From NCBI RefSeq assembly GCF_022539665.2, contig NC_081335.1, forward strand, positions 6,138,001 through 6,202,000: DNA of 64,000 nt, in the 5' to 3' direction. Under the pieces are notes generated by a model. That model saw only the letters and a list, made by a program, of their open reading frames with translations. It searched no databases and was not told where the DNA came from. Numbering within the stretch: position 1 is the stretch's first letter; each line of letters starts with the position of its first letter. A program made the position numbers and the translations under genes. Positions 1-12,839 of the stretch are shown one piece after another. The DNA comes from Daphnia carinata (taxonomy: Eukaryota > Arthropoda > Branchiopoda > Diplostraca > Daphniidae).

Positions 1-3000
1 GTTTTGCGTCGTGGGATAATTCTGTGTTTAAGTGCACGTGTGTACAATGTTCCTTCGTTTGCGTTTTCCCCTATAACCCGTGCTGGGCTTAATTCCAAGC
101 GGTACCTTCGCAAACGACAGTGCAATTTTTTTAGTCGCCTTTAGGCACTAATTCGCATAGAGTTATTGGTCCTTGTTTAAGTGTGGAGTGTTTTATAAAG
201 GACAAAAGCTCATTATGTTGTTAATATGTGTTTCAAATATGCCTGTAAATGTGTTGTGTCTCTTATTAAAAGTAAGCCTTTTCCGGCGTTAAGGTCCTTG
301 ATAGTTTCTCAGACACGTAAGGCAAGCTGTGAAGTCTATGGCTGTTATATAATATACTTATACATAGGCTACAGTTTCTTATTGATTTTCCTGTTCCCCC
401 AAGGCTACAGTAGATGGAATATAGTTGGTTACTGTTGTCTACGCGTTGTCTCCTTTTTGTTTCCCGTTTTCTTTTTTTGTAAATCCTTTGCCATCGTGAC
501 AGTAGTAGCTCCGAACGTATAGAATTTTCAGCAGCGTCAGAGCAAAGGCCAAAAAAAAAGAACCTAGTGCAGCTTTGTAAAAGTATATGAAGTTGCCGTG
601 ACAGTATTTTATATACTAAACTGTCACCCAATTTTTATCCATTTATCTCCACTGCGTGCATATGTATGCACATACGTGCTGCCACATAATCCATACAACG
701 CTCATTTTTATCCAATAGAGAAAACCACGTTTTAATAGTTTGTTTTTTGCGCAAGCAAATGTCAAAACAAAAATGGCGGGAAAAAAATCATTTGGAAAAA
801 ATTTATTTGTTTATCAGAAAAGTGTAAAAATAAAAGCTAGGCAAACGAATTGAATAGCCAAGAGTTTGGCAACATATTTATAAATGCAATAACAATCAAT
901 CCGGATGCTATAAGCCGTTCACTGTCGTGGGAAAGGTTTTCGCGTCCCAATTGAAAGAACAGATGGGAGGGAAACGTTTTCAGCAATAAAGACATCAGCC
1001 AAATTCCTTTGTATATTGTATACCTATTTAGTCCTAACGCTAATCCATATAGAGCACAGCTGATATAGCCTGTGAACTAGCGATTGTATTTTATATAAGT
1101 TCATATGCTTCAGCTCACATCTACCGTCCAATATCCTGCAGAGAAAAGCCTTTGTTCGTATTATTTCGACATGGAAAACGCTCACCGAAAGTTGATTGAT
1201 CTCCAACACGAACAGACACGCCCTTTGCTCGAGGGTTCTACTTTACTTTAAGTAAAGATCGGTCCCCAGCTACTACATAAATTGCCATCCAATATAATGT
1301 ATCAAATACGCTTAAACATCGATTGTTTTATAGTAAAGGAGAAGAAAATACGTGTTGTATTAAATACATCAAAGGTTATGCCTTAGGATACCGTCCATCA
1401 ACTTGATTTTGATGCTTGTCGCCGAACAAGTCTGTCCTAGTGCCTTTCATAAAATTTACATGTGAAGAAAGATGAATTTTTAATAGCAATAGGAGAAAGC
1501 AAATATAACAGCCACAAATTGAGGTTCTTGGGTAGAGCAATTAAGAAATACCATCGACCCGCAAGGTTGGGCGGCGAGTCACCTACGCAACCGCTATATA
1601 AGTAAGAAGCTACGATGAAGGGAGGGACGTGTAGAGAGACACAGAGAATGAGGGAGAGAGAGAGAGCAGGGCTTTTCTCAAGCAACGACTTTTATTGATT
1701 ATCAGAAACTTGCAGTTTTTTTCTTTTTTTGGGGGGTGGGGGATGGGGGGGGGGCTCGCAGATTTCCAGCTTTTGTGCCAGTGTCTATATATTGAAGCTC
1801 TTACCCATTTCCTAGCGACAAAATAAAAAAATGCGGTCCCGAAAATCAGACACACAACCGATGCATCGCTAAGAAAAAGCAAACAAGGCAGCACAGTTGC
1901 TTTTCTCTTGCCCACCACGTCTTCCGCCTTCTGTCGATGAAGACGTCATGAGGAGGGCTGCATCAGCCGTCTTAGGATAAACGAACAGACAGACCGGAAC
2001 TGGTATTCAGTGGACGTGCATTGGCAGATTCGTCAGCATTCGCGGCGGAAGGAAGGGGGCGGACGAGAAGGGTGGGCTCACGTACAGCATGCTAGTTTTC
2101 AAGATTCTTTTGAAAAGGAAGCCGTCGATGCAGTAACCAACTGATGCTTGTCAGCTATTAGAAAGAAAAGAAGAACGACAAATTTCCAGACTAAACTCTG
2201 CTGCCAGTGCGGAATAACGTTAATTCTCAGTCTGAACGGGTTGCTAAGTGCATGTCGTAATGCATTTTATTTTTATTTTCTTTTCACTTTATTTGGTTAT
2301 TGAGGGTTTGATTCGCATCGAGTTTTGAAATGATTGAGAAATTTTTTATTGCCACTTTTTCATTTCATACAAAGTAATTACTTGTTAGAGTTCGAAAAAA
2401 ATGAGATCGCTTGTCAATGTCAGTTTAAAAACTAATCCTTTTGTGTTATCTTTTAAATCCTGTGCGGTTCATAAAAGAACTGGGTTCTATAGCGTGATTC
2501 TAGGCAAAAAGAAAAACAAATTGCAGGAGATTTCATACTACAACATCTGTTCAAAACAGAATAAGGATTTACTGTTAGGTTAAAATCATTTCTCAAGCCT
2601 GATGGCAGAAGCAATTTCGCCGATTTCTTTTTATACAATAGGTTAAACGTCATTTTGTGTGGCCTCCGATAACATATTGACACACTTTTCCCACTCGTTT
2701 TGACACTCGCCTACGCCTTCCAAGTGCACTGAGGTCGAGATATTGGTACGCGTTCAAAGCATACTAATAAAAAAAAACCCGAAATGTCTCGTTCCAAACA
2801 GAAACAAAAAAGTTTGTCTGTCATACAATATCACCTTTCTTAAGTATTGTTATTGTTATACTTTTATTTTTCTAGATACATTTTACTGGAGTAAATTTAA
2901 CTTGACTGAAATTGAGTGTTTATATTCTAGCTGTTTATTGCGTAAAAATAAATTGCCCTACTGGGTTGAATATTATAGAGATCATTAGTTTTGCACGTCA

Positions 3001-4917
3001 TGGAAACCTGTCAGCTTTACGCAAATTTAACACCTGTTAGGGACAGGCGGAGAGATGTATCAGGCAGACTCAATAAGATTTTTTACATAGGTAACTTCTC
3101 TCTTCCAATCGCGTTTCTCTATTTAAATAGCCGTCAAAGTTTCAAGCACGGATGTCTTTTCTTCTATACAATTACGAAGACAAAAGTCTGTGCTTTACCC
3201 TGAGTTAGGCTATATAGAAGAAAACGTGATGTATTTATTCCAAGTTCATCGCCAATTGATTTCGCACTGCGAATAAAAACGTCAAAAGTACTTTGAAAGA
3301 TGAAACATTCAGTTGGTATATCCTAGTTTGAAGAACAATTTACTCCAGTAGACTCAAAACAAAGACACCGGGTTGATTCTTTTTTAAAGAGCTCAGAAAT
3401 TAAATTTACTATGCACAGTATACGTAAATATTTTACATATGTACATCAAGTTATTATTTACCTCTACTTTAATACATAGGCCTGTAGAAGTTGCAGGGTG
3501 AAAAGAACTAAAATAAGTACAGCAACTCGTCGAAAACTTGAAACAAAACAGCCGTTCAAAAGGAGTCTGGCGATGATCCAAAAAATTCGAATAACTATGC
3601 CCTACATTTGGTGAAAAAATGCGTGACTGACCGATGTTTTCTTTCGTGAAGCTCTGGACGTCAAGAGGACGACGTCACCATAAGGTTGTCGCCATACACT
3701 GAACTGGCGCACTGGCTTAATCCATGTGAAACAAACCACTGTAATCCTCTCAGCCCTACGTCCAATCGGTGGTGTCCAAGCAAATTTATCTTCTATTTTA
3801 CAGAGTCAAAGATTTATTTTTTAATTTTTTTTCTGTTTTTTTTTTTTTTTTTTTTTGTTTTTTGTTTTTTGTTTTTTGTTTTTTGGTTGGGTCGGTCAAC
3901 GGACAAGTTCAAAGATCTCCCTCATACTTCGCACAGAAATGAAATCTCCGTTCAATATATCAATATTTTCATTTCAGGAAGGTTCTGTATAATTTTCATG
4001 CTCTTATTATTGACGCTGGGTGTTGTGCATCGGTTCATGCTTTTTTGCTTTCCATTTCTCGATTTCTCTTCTATAAAAAAAAACTGATAAAAACCCGAGG
4101 CAAAAAATCAAACAAAACTAGAAGGGGAAAAAGGAGGAGGGGGAAGGGAGTCTGACGTGCGTCTCGAGATTTCTCGCTCGTTAGGCATCGAAACGATCTC
4201 TTTTACTTGTGTAAAAAATCTGCCACTGAAATACAGGCAAACCTCAGCTGCTTTTGACTGGTGTTGCGCTCAGGCTCGTAACTCGAATATTGATTCACTC
4301 TTCTTCTCTCTCTCTCTCTTTCTCTCTCTCTCCCTCTCTCTCCTTCTCTCTTCCAAACCCCGAAGAACACCCAGTCCTTTTCTCTGCGCGTTCCTCTTTC
4401 ACAGAGATCAATACCCCTCTGCTATGAAACTTCCCTCTGCTTCGTCTCTCTCTTTTTTATTTTTTCTGAGGGATGTAGCGTGCACACACACACACACACG
4501 CGCGTTCAGTCTGTTTGCCTATACATTTTTATAGAGCTCTTATAGCTCGTGTATTCTCGGGAGAAGAGCCAACCCCCTCTCTTAACAGGAAAACATTGTT
4601 ATGTGATGTGCGGTCGATGCGGCGGTCGTTTCTTTTTAATGGTGACGACAACAAGTTAACTGAAACAAAGAAACAAACAAAAAAAAGACCCCGCCAAAAG
4701 TAATAGTATGAATTACAACGACAAACACGACTGATATATAAACTCTATCCCCACAATTGGTTGATGCATAGTAATACTTTCCAATTTCACGTCATCCTTT
4801 TAGGTCAAACGCAATCGTTTTGAAGCAAACCGAAGAAAGAGAGACCTGTGCAATTCAATTCGTTCAATCAAATAATCAAGAAAATTTCCAACGACTTCAA
4901 AGACAGAAATTCAAGAG
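1..4917. other. upstream flank and probable 5' UTR of the RGS7-like gene
   Basis: No conserved coding region was recognised here; the open frames are short and of low complexity. The stretch holds AT-rich DNA, G-rich and GA-rich runs around 1640-1755, a long T-run with TTTTTTG repeats at about 3830-3885, a CT microsatellite at 4301-4352 and a CA microsatellite at about 4483-4499. The last 100-200 bases before 4918 are probably 5' UTR of the RGS7-like gene, because the first coding exon opens without a visible acceptor close upstream. The promoter was not located. Confidence 0.5.
4301..4500. repeat. CT and CA microsatellites upstream of RGS7
   Basis: A nearly pure TC/CT run occupies 4301-4352 and a CA run ending in CGCG lies at about 4483-4502. 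They sit 400-600 bp upstream of the RGS7-like start codon. Simple repeats of this kind are common in 5' flanks; no function can be read from the sequence. Confidence 0.85.
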
Positions 4918-7900
4918 ATGGTCAGTATGAGTGGTGACAGACAGCGCAGCGCTTCATCGAGCGTCGTCCAAGAAGTAAGTACCAACAAAGACTCGCCATC
5001 AGCATCGACGTCGACGGTGGCTGGTGCCAGCAATTGCAGCAAAGACAAGAAAATGTCGGGCACTTCCGGTGGGCCGACGACGGGTCACGTCCTTCCCAAC
5101 AGCTTGGTCACCGTTTGCGGTAGCAACGGTATGGCTCCCGCGCTGAGCGCAGTCAACAGTTTAACAAGGAGGGCGACTTCAAACGCTACCAATCCGAGTG
5201 AACAAGGACAACTACACAATGAAGAATCACCCAATCATATCGTATACAGAAAGGTACGTCTTATTTATCATTCGTTTCACAAAAATGTAGCGGCATATAA
5301 TCGGTTTGGCGCTGATAGGGCGTGAGAACCGGCAATACTTATACCGTTGGTGAACTCAATTCTCTGATTTTTCCCGCTCCTCGCTCTTGAATAAAATCAG
5401 ACTTTAACCTGATTTTTTTTTTTTAGCTTCAATACAGAGTGGAAATATTTTTACTTGAAAACCAGTGTGATTTGTGGGCGGAAGCTGGCAATATGTGTAA
5501 ATAAAAGAAAACGAATTGGCGTTGGAATGCGACTTGAAACCCAATGCCATTTATAAAGAAAACGCTATGTAATGTACTCGGAAGCGTTTCATTCCTAGAA
5601 CTTTAGATATCGTTATAGCTCTATAAAGTCAAGACATAATATTACATGACGCTTCGGTCACTAATTACATATTCGTTTAGACCAAAAACACGGCAAGGAG
5701 AACCCCAATGTATAGCCTATATCCATTCCAGTAGATTGAACGTGTTGAAAGGAAGCAAATTGCGCAGCCGACGGGATTATAGTGAAGAAGGGTCCCTCCC
5801 CCCCTTTTTTTTTTACACAGCGTTAGGCAATTGCAAAAGGGGTCTCACCTACTAGCGAGGTAAATTTCGCACACACTCATCATGTCCGAACCTCTTATTC
5901 AAGCACTCGATTCCACCAGGGACCGTACGTATTAAGTTCCCATCTTCTTAGCCATCGTATATGATACGTTGCTCGACAACGAGATGCGTTCCTACATCGA
6001 CACGGTAGGAAATAGCTAGGGCTTATACAAGATTAGTTTACCCGAGGTAGGTAGTTTACTCGAATAAGTCTATAAGCCAGGGAGGCTATGTGTTGGCTGT
6101 GCTAATGGCAAATCGATTCTCGGAACGGCCAGCCATCCCCATTGAATAGATTTGCGAAATAGGACATTTTGGCTTTGACAAAATTCATTTCGCGTTCATC
6201 TTACGAACACACGAGTTTGAAATTACATCGATGGCCAGCGTTAATGCTTGCCTATACGTGAAATTTGAGATCGAGTGTGAAAACTAATTAGTAAAAGTTA
6301 GGCCTCCTCATTGCAGCATGAAACCATTTTATTTTCATTTTCCCACGACCGTTTCTGGGAAACAATTTGAGACACAAACGATAAGTGAGAAGCAGGTCAT
6401 GTGAGTTGTTACTCTCCAACCAGATAGCGGCACACAGTGTGGACATTGAGTAGCGAAATACCTTCCAACGGTGAATCTGATAAAAACTCAGACGTCTATA
6501 GTTTTTGAGTTGAAAACATTAAACAAACTCGACGTCTAAGTTTCATATGTTTTAAGCAGGTGTTGATTTTTTGATCGTAAAATCAAAGTTGCTGCGTCGA
6601 TCGAAGACATTTGGTTCTTCTATATTTGATATTTGCCAGAATCAGCGTGATAATCGACCATTTGACAATGCTAGTCTGTGCCAAGTTCTTTCTTCTTCTG
6701 GTAAATCTCCGTTTGTTTATGTTTCTTGGAGAGAAAACGAACTAAGAAAGTTATCAAACAAACAAGAGAGGAAAAAAAATCTTATGGGCATTAACTCTTC
6801 GTTTTCGTTACAACGTCATAGATGAAGTTCTGTTTTCACAAGTTGGGGTCTTTCGCACAAAGAAGAAAAGTCGCACCCACTGACTCCTGTTAATTCAAAA
6901 AATAAATAAATAAAAAAAAAGGAAAGAAAGAGAAACTTTTCGTTGTCGCTTATGCACTATTTTGCCCGACGGAAGGTACAGACTAGTTTCGTTATTTACG
7001 TTTCCGGCGTTGCAGCAGTATATCGATCAAAAAGGTCTGGCGCCTGATTCAGTTAGCTTTGCGCGGTAATTGCGACGTTTCTTCCCGTGCTGTTTTTCAC
7101 TACGCGGCATACCCTGCATAAGCATACAGTAGTTTTCCATACATTAACAAAAAATAATAATAAAAAAAAAATAAATAAAAGCTGAAAGACGAAAAATGTT
7201 AACAATGCATTGCAACCATATTCGCTTTGAAGCCGTCATGTGATGTACGTGCCATCTCGGCCTGAATTTTATTTTTTCCGCCGGGTCCCGTCTATTAGAG
7301 AAATCGCTTTTGACCACTTTTTAACGGAGCATTTACTATTAATTTGTTTACAATGCACGTGGACACCGAAGGACACAAGTGGCCTCTTGTACAAAGCAAC
7401 GAAAATCCCGTACAAAATGACTATCCCTGTCTGTAGGCTAATGTTGCTGGCTTCGTTTGTATACAGGGACAATCCACTGATTAAAGGAGAACAGCAAATA
7501 ATAAAAGCCAGCGAAAAAGTTTAAATGGCTCTCAAATACTCTTGCGTGTATACCGCAAATTCGTGCTTCTGCGTTACTGTCTCGTTTAATTGTCTCCCTG
7601 TAAGACCTGCTTTGGATCTTAGTTGGGCGAACTGAGAAAATAAAAAAGGAAAATGAGGCAAATCTTTTGCCAAAGGTTCAATTGACGAAGAAAAATGAAG
7701 GCGTGTAGATGAACGCGCTGCGGAACGTATACATGATATGGACGACGCCAAACTAATAAAAATGCTTGCCAGGATGGACATCCGAACTCACTTCCCGTTG
7801 CGAAAAATAATGCAGCAAAAAGATTTCGGTGCAATACCCCATAACTCTGGCACTTCCGTGTTTGTTCCGATCTTCCATTTTTTTTTTGTTCCCTTTTCAT

Positions 7901-10527
7901 ATCGATGAGAAAAAATAAAAATTTTTAAAATAAAAAAAAAAAAAATTAAATAAAAAAAACTAGCCATGGAAATTCAATATCCAACATTTCGACTTGCCTA
8001 ATTCAATAACCTCTCTCCAGCGATTGTCTTCTCGTGAAAACAAATCGGCATCCGTGCCAACAAAAGTTACAGATTGCGTGTTGCTTGACAATCGTGTAGC
8101 AAACGATTTTACGCGCTTTTTCGCGAGGCCAAGTTACGATAATAAAACGTCCAAGCAACTGGTGACATTGCAAAAAAAAACCAATTACCCGATTTCGATG
8201 AAGATTCAGTCCAAAATGGCGTCTCCTTGATCGTTTCGAATGCATTTTAAGTTTTACTTGATTAGCGGATGAAACGGTTTGATCAGCTGCTTTGAATTGC
8301 GTCGTGAATAGTTGATAGAAGTGGCGCACACTGCGAATAGCTGTTTGATGTGCAGGACGAAAATTCCACGGACGTACATATGCATAAATGATTTGTGAAC
8401 CCTTTCTGTAGATGGAGCACATCATCGAGCGGATGCAGGACGACAACGCCGGCGTCAGCGTCAAAAATGTCAAAACTTTTATGAACAAAATACCGTCCGT
8501 TTTCACAGGTGAATCTTATAAATTTTAACCAAAGTTTGATCATGTTTTATCGCACGATGGTAATCTTTTAATGCATTTTTTTCTTTTTTTCCTTTTACAC
8601 TAAAAGGCACCGACTTAACCAACTGGATGCTGAAGAATTTGGACGTGACGGATCAAGGTAAACAATGAATTACATTGCAAAATAATTTAATGTAAAAAAT
8701 GTATCAACTGCTGCTGAAAATTTTTAACATTTTATTTTGTTTAAAAATTTACCTCCGACGTTTTTTCTTCTAACCTCTCTCCTTTTAAAATGAAATAAAA
8801 TCAATGGTTGACTCAACCAAAAGCCGAAGCACTTCATTTAGCTCATTTGATGTCTGCTCACGGTTACTTCTTCCCCGTGGAAGATCACATACTCACCGTT
8901 AAAAACGACGGCACACTTTACCGCTTTCAGGTTATTCATTCAATTTCTCTCCTATTTTATCCTTCGTTTTCTGACGTTCGATCCTTTAAAGAGGATCAAA
9001 GTGGTGGCAAATTGTTCCTATGACAGTCAAATAATGAAAACTTAAATTTTTGTATGGAATACTAGACTCCTTATTTTTGGCCGAGTAATTGCTGGGAGCC
9101 GGAGAACACGGACTACGCCGTGTACCTTTGCAAGCGGACGATGCAGAACAAGGCGCGATTGGAATTGGCCGACTACGAGGCCGAGAACCTGGCCCGTCTT
9201 CAAAAGATGTTCTCGAGGAAGTGGGAGTTCATCTTTATGCAAGCGGAAGCCCAGTCGCGCGTTGACAAGAAACGCGATAAGCTCGAACGCAAGGTCCTCG
9301 ACAGTCAGGAGCGTGCCTTCTGGGATGTTCACCGGCCCGTGGTACACAAATACATCCTGAATATAAGTGTCACTCTCACTTGTCTCTATTCCACATCTTG
9401 GCCACGTTTTGAAATACTATATACGTTTGGCACACGTTCGTGCAAAAATTACAGAACTAGAAAGTTGTATCAAGAAATCGAATCCTTTGATTTAAATTGC
9501 ATCTAAATGAGCCACCCACTTGTCACTTTTTATTGACTAGATTTTATTCATTGATTTATTTCCCACATATGACAACGAGTATTGATATTAGCATTTTGTT
9601 TTTGCGGTTGATTTTTAGCCGGGCTGCGTCAACACAACGGAAATGGACATCAAAAAAGCCTGCCGGATGCACCGTCCAATCAAGAGCGCCCGCCATTTGT
9701 CGGTGGCCGTTGCCGGCGGTCGTATTTCACCGTCCGTCTCTGAAGTGGACATCCAGTGCCCGGCGGCGACCATCCAGAAAGAGATCGAATTCTTGCGCAA
9801 GAAACTGGCCCGCACCAACATCAAAGTCTCCAAGGTCGCCGAGTCCTACATCAGTTTCTACGAGCAGTACGTCGAATACGATCCATTCGTCACCTGCACC
9901 GAGCCGCCAAATCCGTGGATTAGCGACACCCTCGACTTTTGGGATCAAGACAAATCCGGGTACCGTCATTCCTATTCTTCATTTTTCCAGTTCCAGTCAA
10001 GCACATTATTTCTTTCTGTCTCTCTTTTTACACAACAGTGCAAGTTTTTAAACAAAGCTTAACTATGTATATTTTTAATTGCACTTGTTTCGCTCGGACT
10101 TATTCCGCTTTGATAAGAATGATCATTTTCTAGCCAGTCTTGTAGGAAAAATAATTTTACGGTAGAGTGAATTGTTATTTTATTGTTCATTTTCCTCACT
10201 CACGCCATCCGATACCACGGTCTAATTTCTCCCACGTAAAGGTTGTTTTACATTGTTTCTTTTGTGTCATTCGGATGGCTAATCCAGGAAAGAAATCCAG
10301 TCGAAGAGGGTCCGCCGATGGGCGTTCAGCTTGCAGGAACTTTTGAAGGATCCCGTCGGCAAGGAGCATTTCACCAAGTTCCTGGAGAAAGAATTCAGCA
10401 GCGAGAATCTCAAGTAGGTGTTTCAGACCACATAACTGTGCACTTGACATCCCACCCTATAAATCACTCATATCTTCTCCAAAATATGCTTGTAGATGTT
10501 TCGCATGGGCCCACTATCCCTGTCTCC

Positions 10528-10558
<31 letters not shown>

Positions 10559-12839
10559 GGGTATGGAATGGTGAAATAGATCAAAGTGCTGACTGCGGGT
10601 TCGCCTACCGTAAATTTAACATGGTTATTGACTTGGAGGTTTGCGTGCACATCACAAAAGACGTACTATTCATAGATGTATAAGGTTCAGGGTAAATTGA
10701 CCGAAAATGCTGCACTTTGGTTGGATGGTTAACATTTGAACTTGCAACCGTCGCGACGCTGTCAGTTAACAAAAAAGAAAATTCGAATTGAATTTTTGAA
10801 AAAGCGATTCTCTTTAATGCATATACTACATCAAATGTGGCATTTTTCGATTTTTTGAGTCACTTTGTTCGTTAATGAAACATCAAAGATAAAATGAGGC
10901 CTCGCCAATCCGTTTTTTTCCACTAGGCTACTCATATTGGTCCGCTTATTGGCTTTCTCGAATGAGCCTCTCTTTCACTTAACAGCTTTGAATTTGAGAT
11001 ATTTTAACGTAAGAGTCATATGAAAATTTATATGCGAATATGTCGAATAACTCAGTTGATGGAAAAAGCCCTGTTGAACTTGTTAGCTTCGTGATATCTT
11101 CTCTTATTTATGATCTTCAACACTTCGCTCTCTCCTTGTTAGACTTGGCAGTGAACAAATCTACACATCCGAAATGAAGACATAAACATCGTCACCTTTT
11201 TGATCAAGCCGAATAATTAATGTCCATAGTATCCAGTAAAATGTACTACATAGCATGGCTGATTGCGACGTTCTAGGAATTGTCAAACCCATTTTGCGAG
11301 GCAAGCCGATGATTCCAGTTCTACATAGTTGCAAAAAAAAAATATAGCATTAAAAGTTTATGCGTTGCACAGAAAATTTGATTTGGCTTTGTCGATCGTA
11401 CTCGGGAGCAATATCAGCGAAAGGCAGATGCACATCCGGAACTCTGCCGAAAGGGCAGAAAAAAAAGAGGGGAGAGATGGAATGAAAGTGACGATGCTCG
11501 ACGTGATATTTGACAGCTTGATTCGATTGCTTGTTTGCTTTCAGATTCTGGGAGGCGGCACAGGGATTAAAGGCTTTGCCGTCGAGTCAAGTTGGCGCCA
11601 GGGCGATGGAGATCTGGAACGAATTCCTCGGACCGGAAGCCAAGTGTCCCGTCAACGTCGATTCCAAATCTCACGAGGCGACGCGACTGGCCATGGACAA
11701 ACCTGATCGATGGACTTTTGACCGAGCCGCGGTAAGCTATTTTCGCACATCACATCTTTCACCACGTTATGGTTTCCACCAGAGTATCCACTATACTAGA
11801 AATACGAAATCACCCATTATTTAGTTTGGGGGGGGGGGGGGGGGGGGGGAAATCGGACATTTGTAAACGTAACTCTTATTGCACAGCTGTTTAGCCAACT
11901 GGAAAAAAGGAAAAGAAATTCACTTACCGACGCTGAAAAGTGTCGTGCCGAATTTCAGATTTTCAAGAGTAAATGACAGTCATTTTACGGATGGTCTGCG
12001 TTGGATCGCTTTTAAATATTTTAATTCCCGCACTAAATATAACTGACGGATATAATTCAAAGCCGGGTTATCGACTCTGGTGTGCAGAATGTTCATGGCG
12101 TTCCAGGTAGATGCCAACATGTACAACTTGTTTTGAAATTTTATGGGAAAGCACCAGAAATGCGTTCACTTGACTCGTGTTTAGGCACAATTAACCTTCA
12201 CCAACAGTTGATTTCCTACCACTTGCAGATCGTACCGTAAAAAAGAATTTCTTGGACGCAGGCGAGGAAATAGTGAGATGAATAACGCGAGTTCTCACGC
12301 ATTGCATTATTTACGGTTCCAAAGATCCGTGTTAAAGTGGTCCCGCAACTAGTTTTGCCGGCGATATAATATACGTGTTGAGCTTCTCTTGCCGCTTACG
12401 TTCGTTTCAAATTTATCTCTTGCGGAAGGAACAATTTCTAGACAATGCGCTTTAATATCAATTGTCTGAAACGTTCATGCGAACCAAATTGAGCGACTCA
12501 CTACAAACATTTTCGCCAAAATCCTCGAACCAAAGTGGTATTATGTACCGAACGGGAATGATTATACTGTTCATGGTCGTATCGCATTAGTGTCAGCCAT
12601 TTCTGTGAAGCCATTAAATTAAATGATAGATCAACTCCCGTTTAAGATAATAGGTTTATAATCAGCCCTTTTCTTGAACGTAAATACAAAGATTTGATTG
12701 TGCTCTGTTGCAGGCCCACGTCTACCACTTGATGCGGAGCGACAGCTACTCGCGCTATCTGCGCTCCGAAATGTACAAGGATTTCCTTAGCGGTTCCAAG
12801 AAGAAGGTTGTAAGTCATTTTTCTTTCATTCCCAAATAA
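4918..12839 (+). CDS. RGS7: R7-family regulator of G-protein signalling (RGS7/RGS6-like)
   Basis: Predicted GTPase-activating protein for Gi/o alpha subunits, working as an obligate dimer with G-beta-5 at membranes. Exons that keep frame: 4918-5253, 8412-8508, 8607-8657, 8824-8930, 9066-9341, 9619-9959, 10288-10413, 11545-11731 and 12714-12809 (all GT..AG). The first about 105 residues are Ser/Thr/Gly-rich and unlike vertebrate RGS7; homology starts at the ESPN..VYRK motif before 5253. The DEP domain covers about residues 113-210 (HGYFFP, DGT.YRFQ), then the R7 linker ([20 protein letters not shown]). The GGL domain is about 341-391 with the conserved NPW. The RGS domain is about 416-535 ([29 protein letters not shown]). 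The 3' end is uncertain: without splicing at 12810 the frame stops at 12837-12839, while a strong donor (GTAAGT) at 12810 suggests a further exon, possibly starting at 13105. Identity of the family is very secure; RGS7 versus RGS6 is not resolved. Confidence 0.93.
5254..8411 (+). other. RGS7-like gene intron 1
   Basis: This 3.2-kb intron separates the Ser-rich N-terminal exon from the DEP exons. Its donor is AAG|GTACGT and its acceptor TCTGTAG|ATG. It is AT-rich with poly-A tracts near 6898-6920, 7150-7180 and 7915-7960. No second gene was recognised on either strand; the open frames inside it are short and resemble nothing known. Its size compared with the other introns (about 100-1130 bp) makes it the most likely place for intronic regulatory elements or an alternative promoter that would skip the N-terminal extension. 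Confidence 0.6.
10414..11544 (+). other. RGS7-like gene intron between the two halves of the RGS domain
   Basis: This 1.1-kb intron splits the RGS domain just after the SSENL motif. The donor is CAA|GTAGGT, the acceptor CTTTCAG|ATTCTGG, and the lysine codon is divided across the junction. It holds a TC microsatellite at about 10521-10558. No coding region was seen inside it. Confidence 0.6.
11732..12713 (+). other. RGS7-like gene intron with a 22-G run
   Basis: This 982-bp intron lies between the exon ending in RAA and the exon starting AHVYHLM. The donor is GCG|GTAAGC and the acceptor TTGCAG|GCC. An uninterrupted run of 22 G occurs at 11828-11849, long enough to be prone to slippage or misassembly. 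No other feature is recognised. Confidence 0.6.

Noticed and set aside
8003-8543. Two - strand frames across the RGS7-like DEP exon
   Set aside because: They are antisense to a conserved exon and span intron sequence; no domain is recognisable.
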